DNA from: Bolinopsis microptera
Lineage: Eukaryota; Ctenophora; Tentaculata; Lobata; Bolinopsidae
DNA length: 64,000 nucleotides
Assembly: GCF_026151205.1 (NCBI RefSeq)
Contig: NC_087082.1
Location: 12,867,865 to 12,931,864, forward strand
Direction of reading: 5' to 3'
In this document: piece by piece, positions 35,830 through 48,200 of the stretch
Layout: each line of letters begins with the position of its first letter
Position numbering within the stretch: position 1 is the stretch's first letter
Program-made: the position numbers and the translations under genes
The notes under the pieces: generated by a model
Database searches by the model: none
What the model saw: the letters and a program-made list of their open reading frames with translations, nothing else
Told to the model about the DNA's origin: nothing

Positions 35830-37970
35830 TAAAATATAGGGTGAAAATTTGCTAGATTTGGGTAATAAATAATAATATAAAATAATGAATTTGAATGGTG
35901 GGCTACTTGCTAGGATTGTAAACATGTTAGAGGTATTAGAGGTGTTGCAACTTTGCAAGATGGCATAGCCAGCTATAAATATAAGTCCAGCTTCAGAATC
36001 CTGCAGTGTGCAAATGTACTGGCTGCAAGGAGCTCCCACGTATTATGTAAAGATGTAAGTACGTGATACATAATTCTAACTAACAGGTCTAAACATAGAA
36101 ACTCAGCAACCTTATCAAAAACTTTCGACCATGGCAAATCCAGATTCCAGATTGTATTTGCTGTCTTGATGTCAGCAATAACAATATCAATGCATGAAAT
36201 ATTGTACGATATTTCGGTTACCAGCTTATCGGGGTACGAGATATCGTTATCAGGATCAACATTTTAGTTGTATAGCAACATTATAGCGCCAAAAAAGAAG
36301 TATAGCAACAGTATAGCGCCAAAACCGCAATATAGCAACAATATAGCGCCAAAAGTTGTACTGAAGCTGGTACTCAGTAAGGGCACATAATCTGTTAACA
36401 AGATGTTTAAAAAAGAAGTGTGCGGTTCACTGAGTTTTTGAACGACTGAAGAGTGAAGACGGGTGAGGACAGGAAGATCACAGTGACAAACAACATGACA
36501 TCTACACATTCACACGTATTATAGTAGTAGTACGTATCAGCTCTTATTATTGAAACTGGAACGAGAAAGGCTGATATAATTACGGGATCTTAGTTTTGAA
36601 GGATATGCACTGATACTAAAGCTGCAAAGCAAGAAAAAACTCGAAAGGCATAAACTAGTAATTTATATATCTGATGACAGCACTGCAGGTATACTTTTGA
36701 AGTAAGTTAGATCAGAGAAAGAAAACCTACTAGCTACTTACAGAATACAGACGCCACAAGGGCACAACGTTTTAAACTTAAGGCTCGCTCATTAAATCGC
36801 TGAACGTGTCAGACTAATTAAACTGCTTACTTTTCAAGCTTCAACGCACAACTAGGACGTACATTTAAGATTCCTCAGCTTAGAATGACAACGTTTATCA
36901 GTCTGTAAATGAAATTTGAGCGTGTTAACGAGGCACTGTCTACACATAGAAACGGATAACAGAACTACAGGATGAGAACAACACAGAACATTTCTGGATC
37001 AAGGGTTACAAATGGATATTCTGTGGAACAAAATATTACACCGGATTAGAAGGGTCTCCAAATAAGATCATTCCAACAATCGACTTAAGAGTCAGTATGT
37101 GTTGATTATATTATGGTGCGACTTTTTCAACTCTAAAACAATTGTTCGGGAAGGAATAAAATGGGGGGTGGAAAAATTAACACCACATTCAATTATGAAA
37201 TGAAATGAAATGATAAATGTTCCAATACAATGGTGACTTTCTATTTATTTAACAGGCTTTTAGACAGAGATTGAACGACCAGCTTATTCCAAACACAAAG
37301 GCGTTGGAAAATAGAAACATCTCACACTTCCAGTAGATCAAGGTTCCGAGATTCGTTCACGATCGAATTTAGTTTCCACAAACTATCCTTGTTAAGACAA
37401 TCGTATTAATAATTCATTTGGGCACTGCAATTGTAGACGAAGGAATGAGTCTCTGGAGAATCAAATAATTAAGATTGAAACATACTGTTGACTCCTTGTT
37501 CACCTAATTTTCCGTCTTGGTGATGATTATTTCCAATACTACGTTTGGGACACCTCACTCCATAACTGATTGTAACTTGGTATAAATTCACATCGAGGAG
37601 ATCTTGTAGTTGTACACGTGTATCATGATTAGATAATCGTAGCCTTTCTCATGGAGGGTATATTACACCTAACAAGGGGGTCCTGATCAGGTCATTTGTC
37701 CACGTTGCAGGTTTTAGCAAATAAATTTACCTGTGCAGCTTTAAAATGAGTTTGCATTGCCACAAGTAATGAACTTGTAATTCCGTTAATTTCACTGAAT
37801 GATTTGATGCCTTCATGACGCATACTCAAGACATGTTGTGTATAAGTGAAAGATTGCTAAATTGTTAAACCTGGGTATTAAGATATATGGAATTGTATCC
37901 TATTAGGTGTCTGTATGAACTGTGAGATGCTGATCTAATTAAGTTCTAGGAGGTTAAATAATCTACATAG
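35830..37970 (-). promoter_or_regulatory. Upstream region of peroxidasin-like copy 1
   Basis: Duplicated DNA, conserved with 53860-56040. A splice acceptor (TTTTAAGCAG) lies 7 bases before the ATG, so a 5'-UTR exon lies somewhere upstream. Three repeats of a roughly 30-bp unit at about 36271-36355 each contain TATAGCGCCAAAA (GCGCCAAA at 36286, 36316, 36346), an exact E2F-type site. No TATA box or start site could be fixed. Confidence 0.4.
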
Positions 37971-39540
37971 GGACTCTGATGCCTGATCAAATATCTCCAT
38001 CACAGTTAAAGATATCAACTTAGTATCAATACGACAGCAGAAATCATGAATGCGATATAGAATTCAACGCGTGGGACCGTTTGTTAACAACACAGAGTCA
38101 ATTTAGAGACCTGCTCCAAAACAAAGGATTCAGAATTCAGGAACAGAGCAGAGTGATTGTATTCCTTTCTTGTTACAACTCAAATTTAAAACCACGCGTG
38201 AGAATACAAGAAAGCAATAATTTTTCAAATTCTGATACATTGTACGACAGACAAGCATCTCTATTATAAATACGTGGTCATCACAAAACTGAGCATTAAT
38301 TCTGCTAAGTTTAGAAATTACTGACTGCGGAGGAAAACCACTCTAGTAATTTTAGTAATTCATAAGATCTACTAATAAAGGGCTTAAAATCGTTATAGTA
38401 TTTGGGTTGGGAGTCAACATGAGTCATGACAGTATCAAGTTATCAATCACAATGGTTCGGCTGGTCTAAAGAAGAAGAAATCCAGACTTTTTATCGTAAA
38501 AATGTATAAGACCAAAGACATTACTGCAGTGATTACGTTATTTGAAAATAGACAGGCTTCTTTCTCCCCCTGCTGCATCATAAGCGGTTATAAGAAACTG
38601 CTAAAAAATGTTACATTCTTAGATTTATATGCACATGTTGTACGTAAGTCGTAACTGGCGAAGGTTCGATCAAGATTTGCATTGAAAAGTCTCGATTTGC
38701 ACAAGGCTTCTCGTGATGAAGTTGAATGTTATAGCAAAGTTTAACATAAATTTGAAAGTCAACTGCAGGTTTGTAAATTGTAATCAAAACGCACTAAGAA
38801 ACTTCAGCAGCTTATCTGAGGAGCAAATTAACAAGCCGTGACAGACAAACAAATTTGCACGATTGAAATATCAAAATCTAGCTTGATTAATGATCTACCA
38901 GGTCACGCCTGCTTTTGCTCTTTTGGTACGATACAAGAAAAAAATGCATTTGTTGAAGCTTATGCCTTATACCAACTTACTGGATCGGAATATGCCCGAG
39001 TGAAAATGATTAACTGTGACTGAAATGACCAAAACTAAGAAGTATTACAGTTTTAAGCAAATGGCTATTTTGAATCGCAAATTAGACTTGGTGGGTGCAC
39101 TGTGTAATGCAATTATGTTGCGTCAAATGGCAGTAAAACAAATATTCAAATACATAGTATGTAGCCTGCAATAAGCAATTGACATAAAAAACACAGTGGT
39201 CGGTCTTCTTGGATACTGGCAAAAACTGACAAGACGTTCTGTAAACACAAAATAAGGGTGAAAAGTAGAAAAATCAAGAGGATACTGAATACTGATAGAA
39301 AAATGCATTTAGAATTAGATAACGATATCGCTTCACGACAGACTGCGGAAGAAGAAACAAGACCCGTGTCCAATTTTCAAGTTGAATGGTGTGTGTAGGG
39401 TCCGATCCCATAATATGGCAGTGTGTACATAAATATTGGAAATTCTCGGGCATGTACTGAAGTCTGAACTGAGAACTAATTATAAAAACACGCAGAAAAT
39501 AAAGTAAGTGTGAAGTACAAAAAATGCACATCCGCTAATT
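37971..39540. other. Spacer between the duplicated genes, part 1
   Basis: Unique AT-rich DNA between the upstream flank of copy 1 and the E-box cluster. Several 60-85 codon frames exist on both strands, but none has a recognisable domain or splice context. Confidence 0.4.
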
Positions 39541-39545
39541 AAGAC

Positions 39546-39781
39546 CACGTGCTCTGACTGAAACAATAATTGGGCAGACACTAATGGACCGGCGAATACA
39601 GCAAAAACCCGGGTGTAACAGAGGAGTATCAAAATATCCCCATCCACCCCACCACGTCCGAGTCACGTGCATCTATCACGTGATTCACGCGCCGCGCGCA
39701 CGTGCTACTGAAGATCATTGCAAAGCAAGGGTCACGTGGTTGGAGTCACATCACGTGATCTGTCGGATGATGGTGACGTCA
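39546..39781. promoter_or_regulatory. Cluster of six CACGTG E-boxes and one CRE
   Basis: CACGTG at 39546, 39664, 39677, 39699, 39733 and 39752, and a perfect TGACGTCA palindrome at 39774-39781, all within 236 bp. The stretch is more GC-rich than its surroundings. It lies about 3.7 kb upstream of peroxidasin-like copy 1 and about 2.2 kb beyond the 3' side of copy 2. An enhancer or promoter role is an inference; a frame at 39584-39838 here is not supported as coding. Confidence 0.45.
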
Positions 39782-39849
39782 TGCAGACACACGTCCAGAG
39801 TTCTTACGAGTGGTCTGTGCGATCATACCCGTTTGTAGGAGCCCAGTGT

Positions 39850-40340
39850 TCCCATTGAGTGATTGATTACATGATAATCTGATAACCTGATGATACCCTG
39901 ATGTTCCACCTAACATTACGTCATATTTACTGCCCGACACCTCTCTCCCTAAGGAAGCTCTATAGCGGTTACTGTGTCAACATGATATGATATGTACCCA
40001 TATTTAACTGTATGTGTCATTACACCCTACTGAAGTAGGAAATCACACTGACTGAACAATCGCCATGTCCGGTAACGCCGGGAAGCACGCGTTAAAAAAC
40101 GTTAAAGTCAGAGCGTGTTTGTTTGTTTGAAGCCTGACGCAGTTTTTGCAGGATATGAAGGCATCAGCTTCAACTTCAAGTCCCAACATCAAAAGTGTTA
40201 TAAAAAAGTGGAACACGCAATGAAACCAGAACGATGAAATGAACGTGAAAACAGAAAGTATATAATTGTACGTACTTCATAATCATTGGGCAGAACTGTG
40301 TACATACCTTTCGCAGGACACATATTATATTATATATATA
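39850..40340. other. Spacer, part 2
   Basis: Non-coding DNA ending in a short TA repeat (about 40323-40344) into which the family-A TIR element has inserted. No genes seen. Confidence 0.4.
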
Positions 40341-40342
40341 TA

Positions 40343-41155
40343 TACCTTATCGGACCTTATTTGGACGGACATTACTTGAACGGACATAATTATGAACGGA
40401 CATTAATATGAACGCTAGAAGGCAATCAAAACCATCAAAATCCTAATTTTTTTTCATCTTTTTTTGACGTTTTGTTAATTTTAGCAAACGATTTTTAAAT
40501 CCATTTTTCATACAGTAAGCTTATCTGCGCTGTGCAGATAAGGTACGAAGGTACCTACAGGACTAGATTAGATGCCGGCGGTCACATACTTAGGGAGATA
40601 TCCCAGTTTGTCTTCTACTTTATCGAGATGGGTGGTATGGTAGAAGGTATCGTAGCTGACATAAGCCACCGAAGGTCGCCTATACCAAGTGGGGGGCGAG
40701 AGATAAAGCTTAAGCTGTACTTTAGGCATTCAAGTATCTCTCTAGTAGAGCAGTTGGGATCGTTCATTGCTCGGTACGACTACGAGTTGGACAGACAACC
40801 AGTTGTAAGAGAAAATGTGGAGGTAGAAAAAGCCGAAGATCAACTTCAAGATAGTATAGTGATCATGCAATAATGTGATATTTACAATTCTGACTGTTAA
40901 AATTTTGTAATACCTTGTTTTTATTAATTTAACGATATAGTTTAGTTTAATGATAGCTATTGAAATTTACTGAAATTAAAAAGTTGTCATATTCTGGACA
41001 AAAAGTTCGAATTGAAAAAATTTTTGAAAAAAATTCAACGGACTTTAACTTGGACGGACATTAATTGAACGGACTTTATTTGAACGGACATTAAGATGAA
41101 CGCTAGGGCCTCCAGCGCTCAAGTAATGTCCGTCCAAATAAGGTCCGATAAGGTA
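40343..41155. mobile_element. Family-A TIR element, 809 bp
   Basis: Ends CCTTATCGGACCTTATTTGG (left, 40345) and its reverse complement (right, to 41153), flanked by TA (40343-40344, 41154-41155). Each end carries several GGACGGACATTA/GAACGGACATTA subterminal repeats. A second member lies at 56419-58369 and end fragments at about 59055-59105. The centre carries an open frame that the second member lacks. Confidence 0.75.
40538..40873 (+). CDS. Candidate exon/ORF carried by a family-A element
   Basis: Preceded by GCGCTGTGCAG (acceptor-like), a frame of 111 codons runs to a TAA stop at 40871-40873. The peptide looks like a folded protein (FVFYFIEMGGMVEGIVADI; REIKLKLYFRHSS) with an acidic C-terminal tail, and its codon use is less AT-rich than the element ends. 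No family is recognised. It could be the C-terminus of a transposase or a captured host exon. A 9-bp hairpin (CTTATCTGC/GCAGATAAG) overlaps its 5' end. Confidence 0.4.
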   Translation: MRYEGTYRTRLDAGGHILREISQFVFYFIEMGGMVEGIVADISHRRSPIPSGGREIKLKLYFRHSSISLVEQLGSFIARYDYELDRQPVVRENVEVEKAEDQLQDSIVIMQ

Positions 41156-41940
41156 AGCAACTGTCAGTGTCAAGTACAAATCCCGAGTAGGTGCGAAACG
41201 GTTGAACTTGAAGAATCAGGATAACAAAAGCTCACGATCTGTTATCTGATTTTGGGCGGTGGTCAGGCCAGGTTATAAAGTTAAGCAGCAATTGCTGCAC
41301 AGCTTCCGAACTCCGAATGAGACTAATATCTTGAAGTTAATTGGGCCCAACAATGAAAGGTTTGCTTGCAGATCTAAAAAAGAATCTAAGGATGTACAAT
41401 GTATATGGAGATATAAGAATTTGTCACAATAGTTATAGCCGTGTCATGAACCCGCATAAAAGCTGCAAGATACATTTACAGTAACTTAGCCTCCAAAAAC
41501 CCCAATTAGATGGGAAACGTTAATTTTTTAGGTTTATAACTTTTAACTAACATTACTTTACTCAGATTTTACCGATAATAAAATGCATGGCAAACAAATT
41601 GGAGAGGCTGGCGCCTTCCGATAAGATTATTTAAATATGCATAACAATTAATCAGAGCTACTTATTATAATATGTCAAAGTTTAGGTTTATTGGATCTTA
41701 ACCTAAACGGTATTTTGTCGAACTGAACATCTTGCACTCTTTGAACGACCCCTATTGCTTGAATCTCAAAAGTGAGGAGCTGGAGGCAAGTTTTACAGGT
41801 TCTAATATCATGTAACTGTAAGAGTAAGACATCGGGATTTAGGCCATATATATTATTTTGCTTTTTTATGGTGTTTCTCTGTTCTCGAACTAATATTTTT
41901 CATTACTTTCAACACAAATGGATAACTAATCTGCTCAAAA
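41156..41940. other. Spacer, part 3
   Basis: AT-rich, non-coding DNA up to the 3' limit of duplicated unit 2. The frame 41772-42080 spans the duplication boundary and is not supported. Confidence 0.4.
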
Positions 41941-42239
41941 ATTTTCAGTTTCACTTTCAATATCTCAATATTACTCAGTTCCATTTTTTATACAATTTTA
42001 CATTCAATTTTATTTTTTATTTTGTTTACTGTCACTATCTTATTGGAGTTTTAAATTGCAGCAGAACTCGCCAGTCATGAATATGGACGAAAATTGAATC
42101 ACTATCAATCAGTGGTAAACTACGAACTATAAAGGTACCTTAGTCTCGACGAGAGCAACTTAATTGTTTAGCATGTCCAACTGCCGGTTCATTTCATCAA
42201 GACCCTTCATCAAAGCTTCCAGTCATCTCTCACAGTCAA

Positions 42240-45200
42240 TCACGCGACAACTGCTTCATCAAACTCAGAGTCAGCTCTTCCCTCGATGGGGTTCGCTGGG
42301 ATTTCAATTATACAAATCTTACTATTACTATTCATCGAGAATATTCAATCCAAACATTGAGTACGTTTACCGATAATATCTTAAATGATATGTTTAGTGT
42401 TCACTTAGTAAGTGACTTACCAGGAGTTTCAACAGGATCTTTAGTGACCACATCCTGTAGATCCTCACGAGCGTATGAAGTGGCTGGGGTCGGGTAGACT
42501 ACCACAGTGGTGGCAGTTTTTTCCATACCACCTCTCCCTCCGGTGAGAGTGCCCCCTTCTGTGGCGGCGTCTGTGGTGTCAGTGCCTCCATCAGTAGCAG
42601 CAGTGACTTTATCAGTGGTGCCATGAGTGCCCCCATCTGGAGGTGACCCAGTGGTTCCGCTGGGGGTATGAGTGCTACCGAAGGTGCCTGTTGTGGTCCT
42701 GGGACCGTTAGATATGGCCTCACTCGTGCCGGTAAGATTAGTGGAGCATGGTGTACCATCGTACAGGTACGATTGGTATCTAAGATAATCTGCCCCTAAA
42801 AAGAAATATCGTTAGTTTCAGATCTATTTGTTGACCGAAATAGACAGCAAAAAGCTGCAGGTCAGTCATTATGTCAGTTTGGGTATTTATTGTCTTGGGT
42901 ACCACGACAGTTGGGGGTGAGAGTGAACAGTGAGTGAGATTATGGCCCTGACAAGGGCACCATATTATTCTTACGCTTTAGAAAACGCCTCCGCCACTCA
43001 AACGTTTATAACTCTTACCTCCACAGTCGACGAACGCGGAGTAGTCGAATTTGGGGAGTTCTTTACATTGGGTGAACTTTTGAGCATCTGAGTTGTACAT
43101 GAATACATCCACTGGGACTTTCTGGGGATTAAAGTCTGGGTAAAATACCAAGTTGTAATAATTAGGTATTCATTTTACTAGTAAAAGCATGTGCGTAGTT
43201 GCGGATACAGGATGTAATGATCTAGCTTGTTCAATAGTTCAATTTAGAACATTTTAGGACGGAATCTTTCAGCAAGCTCCACAAACCTCGATTTTGTCTC
43301 CACTATCACAGAAGACCTTGGCCATGGTGATCTTCTTTATCTGTCTGATCTGCTCCTGAGTGAATTGCTTATCTGATTCAAACCAGAACCTGTCTCCGTC
43401 TCTCACTCTCTTGAACTGTTCAGCTATGATGCATCTGTAACCAGGAATATTGTTAGTTAACGTCAGAATAAACTATTCTTAATTCTACAGACATGTCCAA
43501 TTTATTCAGGATATGAATGCTCGAATTAAGATTTTCAAACTTAACCATAATACGAACCAAACTTTTATTGCTCAGACTATCACAGTCTAAAATATCGAAG
43601 AAAACAGTTCAGATACTTTTCTACAACAAATGCTAACTACCTGAATGTAGGACCAACTAGACCACCCTCCACAATATCCTCCTCAAGTCCACCAACCCAG
43701 AGATCAATCTCGTCAACTGAAGAGTATAGCTCGGATAGGAGCTGTCTGGTTGTGGCGTTCCTAATCTCACTCTGAAATGTGTTGATGGTTAATCTGGTTA
43801 ATCGAGAACATATATTAACACGAGTTCTGAGACTTACTTTTCAGCATGTACATTACCTTCACATAATAAATATTATGTGTAAAGAGTTGAAATCCCAAAT
43901 ACAGACACAATTTACGGAGCATTTGGATCAGACCCTAACCTGAAGATCGTGGAAGTCCAGAGCTCGTCTCATTCCACAAACTTGTCTCATGTCATTGTAA
44001 GTTGGGATAGCGTGGTCACGTCCTCTCTGTATGTTGATTGCTGCCAGATCCAAGGCTACCTACAATTACTATATCAGTGACTGCGAGGTTCTGTTTTTAT
44101 GAAACGAACTTCTGACGCGGCGAATTTTGTCTCATTTGATTGCAGTAGAGAAGTAAAACCGTGGTTACAGTTTACACTATCATCAACCTGAAGACGCTAT
44201 CATATATTATATATTTACGAACCTGAGCCACCACATTGAAGAGTCGTTCAGTAAGAGAGTCAGACAGTTTACCGTCAGGTAACTTCAGATTCTGCACGAT
44301 CATTCCTCTGATTATTGGATCCACACCACCTGGCACGGACGATATTATATGAGGATTATATTGGTATCTAGAACCCTCATTATATTAGCTATTAGAGGAG
44401 TGGGGAGGGTGTTGCTAAATTCGATACAGAGCATTTTCTCATTTGATCAAAAGTTGATTGATCACTGATATCAACTGATGGGATTACAATGCTGATGAGT
44501 TCCACTTACCCTCGTCTAAGAGTCTGTAGGGAGTAAAGAAGGAGTTGTGTAGGGGCATATCTCCCAACTTAAACTTGTCGTAATTCTCTCCTGTGAAAGA
44601 ACGTCAGGTTAAACTTGATATTTTGAATTACCTCTTGGTGGAAAGTAAAGGCCTGGTATCCTTTTAATTGGGCCTTAAGTACTGGGGTCTGTACTCACAA
44701 TTTCGTAGCAAATAAGCTATGTTTGGTGTAGCACTCGTTGGGATAGTATAGGAATTCTAATTCCTATACCTTACTCGGGATTATTATGACCGGGATAAAG
44801 TGGCGGGTTTAGGGTAATTTTGCCATATTTTTCCCGAACCACATTTTCACCGGTCGTTAATAAACCCGCCGTCTCAGCTTTTAGGGTTCCCAAGGGGTAT
44901 GGGTTCTCATATTATAATCGTTGTCTTATATTCACTAAAGAAGACTATTGGGACACTTGTTGTAGGTTTTGCGACTTCATTTGGCTAAAATTGCAAAAAA
45001 TTCACCTTTTTGCCCAATTCTTGTCATATATCCTTATTGTCAAAGTTGATTTAAATAGGCCAATTTTTAATTTCTTAGGTATTGACTATCTCTACATAAT
45101 GAAATAGGACTCAAAGTAAAAGTAACAGTTAAATTAAAACTTGAATTAATTAAAACTGTCAATAACATGAAACAGTTTCATCAGTCATTTATTCATAATT

Positions 45201-48200
45201 CTAAACAATGTGAACGATGCATTCTTTCGAAGATTTTCTACAAATTGAGTCATAATGGTTATTTGATACACGTAAAAATTTAATGCTAATTCAAAACAAC
45301 GAATTTGCTAGAGTGCTAGACTACCAACACGTTACTACCAGCAGAAAGGGGATCACAAAAATTCCTATAAGTAACAACAATCTCACTATCAATAGTCCAC
45401 AAGTTTATAAGTCCTTAAAAGGATCCTGTTCAGGGAATTGCGTGTAATTAATTGCCTCTAAAATACCAGCTCGACGAAATTCTGTCTACTTTCAACAATT
45501 ATTGATAATTCGACTTGTTTCACAAGTTTTAGCAATGCGAAAATTTCTAAACTTGCTTATCTCTAATAAGGAAATTTACATCTGAGACAAAATTTTTGAA
45601 TCTAAAATTGAAAGGTTGGACACCGGTAAAATGGCGACTGGGAAAATGTGGTGGGTTTTGAGCAATTTCGCCATATTTTTCCCGAACCATATTTTAACCG
45701 GTCGTTAATAAACCCGTCGTAATAATCCCGAGTAAGGTAAGTTGGGAATGAGGTAGTTGTCTGTTCACAGATCACCCTCTAAAACCTACAAGGAAATATT
45801 TCCTGTAGATTCTTGGTATATAAGCAACATTTGACAGAGCAACTTGTGGAGTGAGCTATGTGCCCAGCCTTGCGAACTCGGTGGATGTCCTTGCTGTACG
45901 GCAGTGTTAAACAAGGAACTGAAACCGAGGGGTTCCGTTCAGGCCCTTCACACTTTGTGTCTGTCTGGTTCTAATATAGGTACTATTACAATAATGACTT
46001 TAATATAAATGAGCCCTCGAGAAATTCATGAGATTAAAGAATCTTGCACTTTGAACACGGTTGAGTAAAGTATTGAGCTATTTAAAATTTCCTACTTTCT
46101 CTGTTGAAATATAGGCGGGTCCTTCATTTGATAACATGCCACCTGTCATCGTTCTAGGATCACGATTTAAAGTTTGCTCAATGAAATGCACGTGGAACAG
46201 TGGGTTAAAATATCAAGCTCTACATGCTCTATGATATTATTGTGGAGAGTCAACATTATAGCTGCATACTCCAAGCTGGTGCATATCGACTCAGACTACG
46301 ATCACAAGTTGCAGATTCAGTTGTTTTTGTGGAAATTCTCAAGATAACGGCTCAACAACTAGCCGCTCAACATTCCTCAAAATTTCTAAAAATTAACTGG
46401 TATCTAATATAGTAGGTAAATAACTTTAAATTTAGTCATCTATCGAACAGAAGTTTTATTTTTACTACTGACGAAAAGAAATTACTCTCTTAGTTACCCG
46501 CTATAACTAAAAGTAAAAGACGTATACACTCAGCGCTAAAAGACTCTAACAGGTATCAGAGACAGATCTAATTACTAATAGGACCGAGAAACTTTCAGTC
46601 CATCAACAAGCTGATTCGGTGGTTTAGGCAGCGCGGACTGCTCAACTATACTGCAATAATAAATCAAGGTTAATTAAAGATACATATAATGCTGACCTCG
46701 TCTAAAGAGAGTAGGTGGAATGAGGGTGTGTCCGAATCTAAAAGCGGCGGTAGAGAACTCGTTTAGAAGAGAGGCGTCCACATCGGAGTCGTAACCAGTG
46801 TAGTCACCAATCTGCTCCATTCCTTCAACTCCTAGCACCTGGAGCAAAAGGAGACTTAGTAAAAATAAATAGAACAGAATTCAAGTTGCAAAACAGCTGT
46901 GGTTGATATCACGACTAACATTCTCCCAGTTTCGAGACAAAATGATGAGAAAATAAGATTGTAGGATGAAATTCCAGGTGAGAACAAAAGCAAGAGACAA
47001 TGGAACTGAAGAATGAACCGTACCTTGGGTAAGTACTCCTGGTATGTAATATGCTGCATGACACCTCCTATAATCTTCCTAGTTTCTTCGTAGATACGAT
47101 CATCGTTCCACTGGGGGTTCACTTCAGCTAGATTGTAAGCTATCTCGTTGTGCTGTCTCATGAACAGGGTGTGAAGGGTGGTCAGGCCTGGCTGCTCTGT
47201 TACTCTGAAGTCTCCTGCAGAGATTTGGAATGAGATTTTAATGTCGCTCAACTGGTGAAGTGGTTAAAGTTATAATCCGGTAATCCTATATATTTAGTTA
47301 TTTTTAGATAGGATCAGATTTTAAAAATACTGAAGGTGAAGACCTCTATTTAAACAAATCAGATCAAGTTAAGTTACCTGCAATGAAGCAATCCAGGAAT
47401 ACAGTGGCAGCTTTACCAATACACCTCCTGTCATTCTCCATTTCCTCAGGAATAAGGTTGTCTTCAATAGGTAGGAAGTGTTTGCCGGGAATTGACTCCT
47501 CTCCAACTCTCAACTGACCTTTGTTGGCAGATCTGAGGAAATTTGAATAATTATTCCACAGTGATTTTGCCCAATTAAATAAAGGTTCTCAAATTCGAAT
47601 GTAGCTTGAAGTCGAATTTTTCACGACAACCGGAGGTATTTATTATTTAATGCGTGCCCGACATGGCAAAGTTTCTTTATGAATATAATAAATACAGATG
47701 CTTAACCAATAAAGACCGAGTAAAGTGCGACTTAAACCTGTCATATTTAAATTAAAGCAATTTCCTGGAAAATTTACAGCATCTGTATTTTTACTACTCT
47801 AGTAATTATTCTATTATAGTTGGTGCTTGTATCTTAGTCTACACAAAATTTAAAAGTGTTCTTATGATTTGAATCATCACTTTTTTAAATCATAAGGTCG
47901 ACTTTGTAACTCACATAGTTGGCGACAAATAAATAAGTGATTTACGTTTCAATTAAATGTACATATCAGTAAAGTCATTTTATGCATTGGAGTCAAATGT
48001 TTGACCGATGGAACAGTAGATAATACGTCTCGTCAATAATCATCTGATTTCCCTAACTTCTACCTTACCTACTATTGCGGTTAGTTGTTTGAAAAATGTA
48101 GTATCAAACACAATAAAATATAAACTACTTATAATGTCAAATCACTAACCTGTCCCGGAGAGTCTCCATCTCCTGATCAGCACTACCGTACACAGTACTA

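Larger units (their letters stand above)
22690..37970. repeat. Tandem segmental duplication, unit 1
   Basis: Aligns along its length with about 41945-56040 in the same orientation, at roughly 90-95% by eye in both exons and introns. It covers the whole peroxidasin-like gene, its 3' flank and about 2.1 kb of upstream DNA. Unit 1 carries about 1.1 kb that unit 2 lacks (about 23765-24900) and a 1.2-kb piece with the first Ig exons. The breakpoints are estimated by eye. Confidence 0.85.

Noticed and set aside
39123-39531. Overlapping minus-strand frames of 61-85 codons
   Set aside because: Aromatic and Leu/Ile-rich as expected of AT-rich non-coding DNA; mutually overlapping in different frames; no domain or splice support.
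42850-43017. A missing exon in copy 2 where copy 1 has a 1.3-kb intron
   Set aside because: The flanking exons join in phase in both copies and the extra copy-1 DNA has no coding frame.
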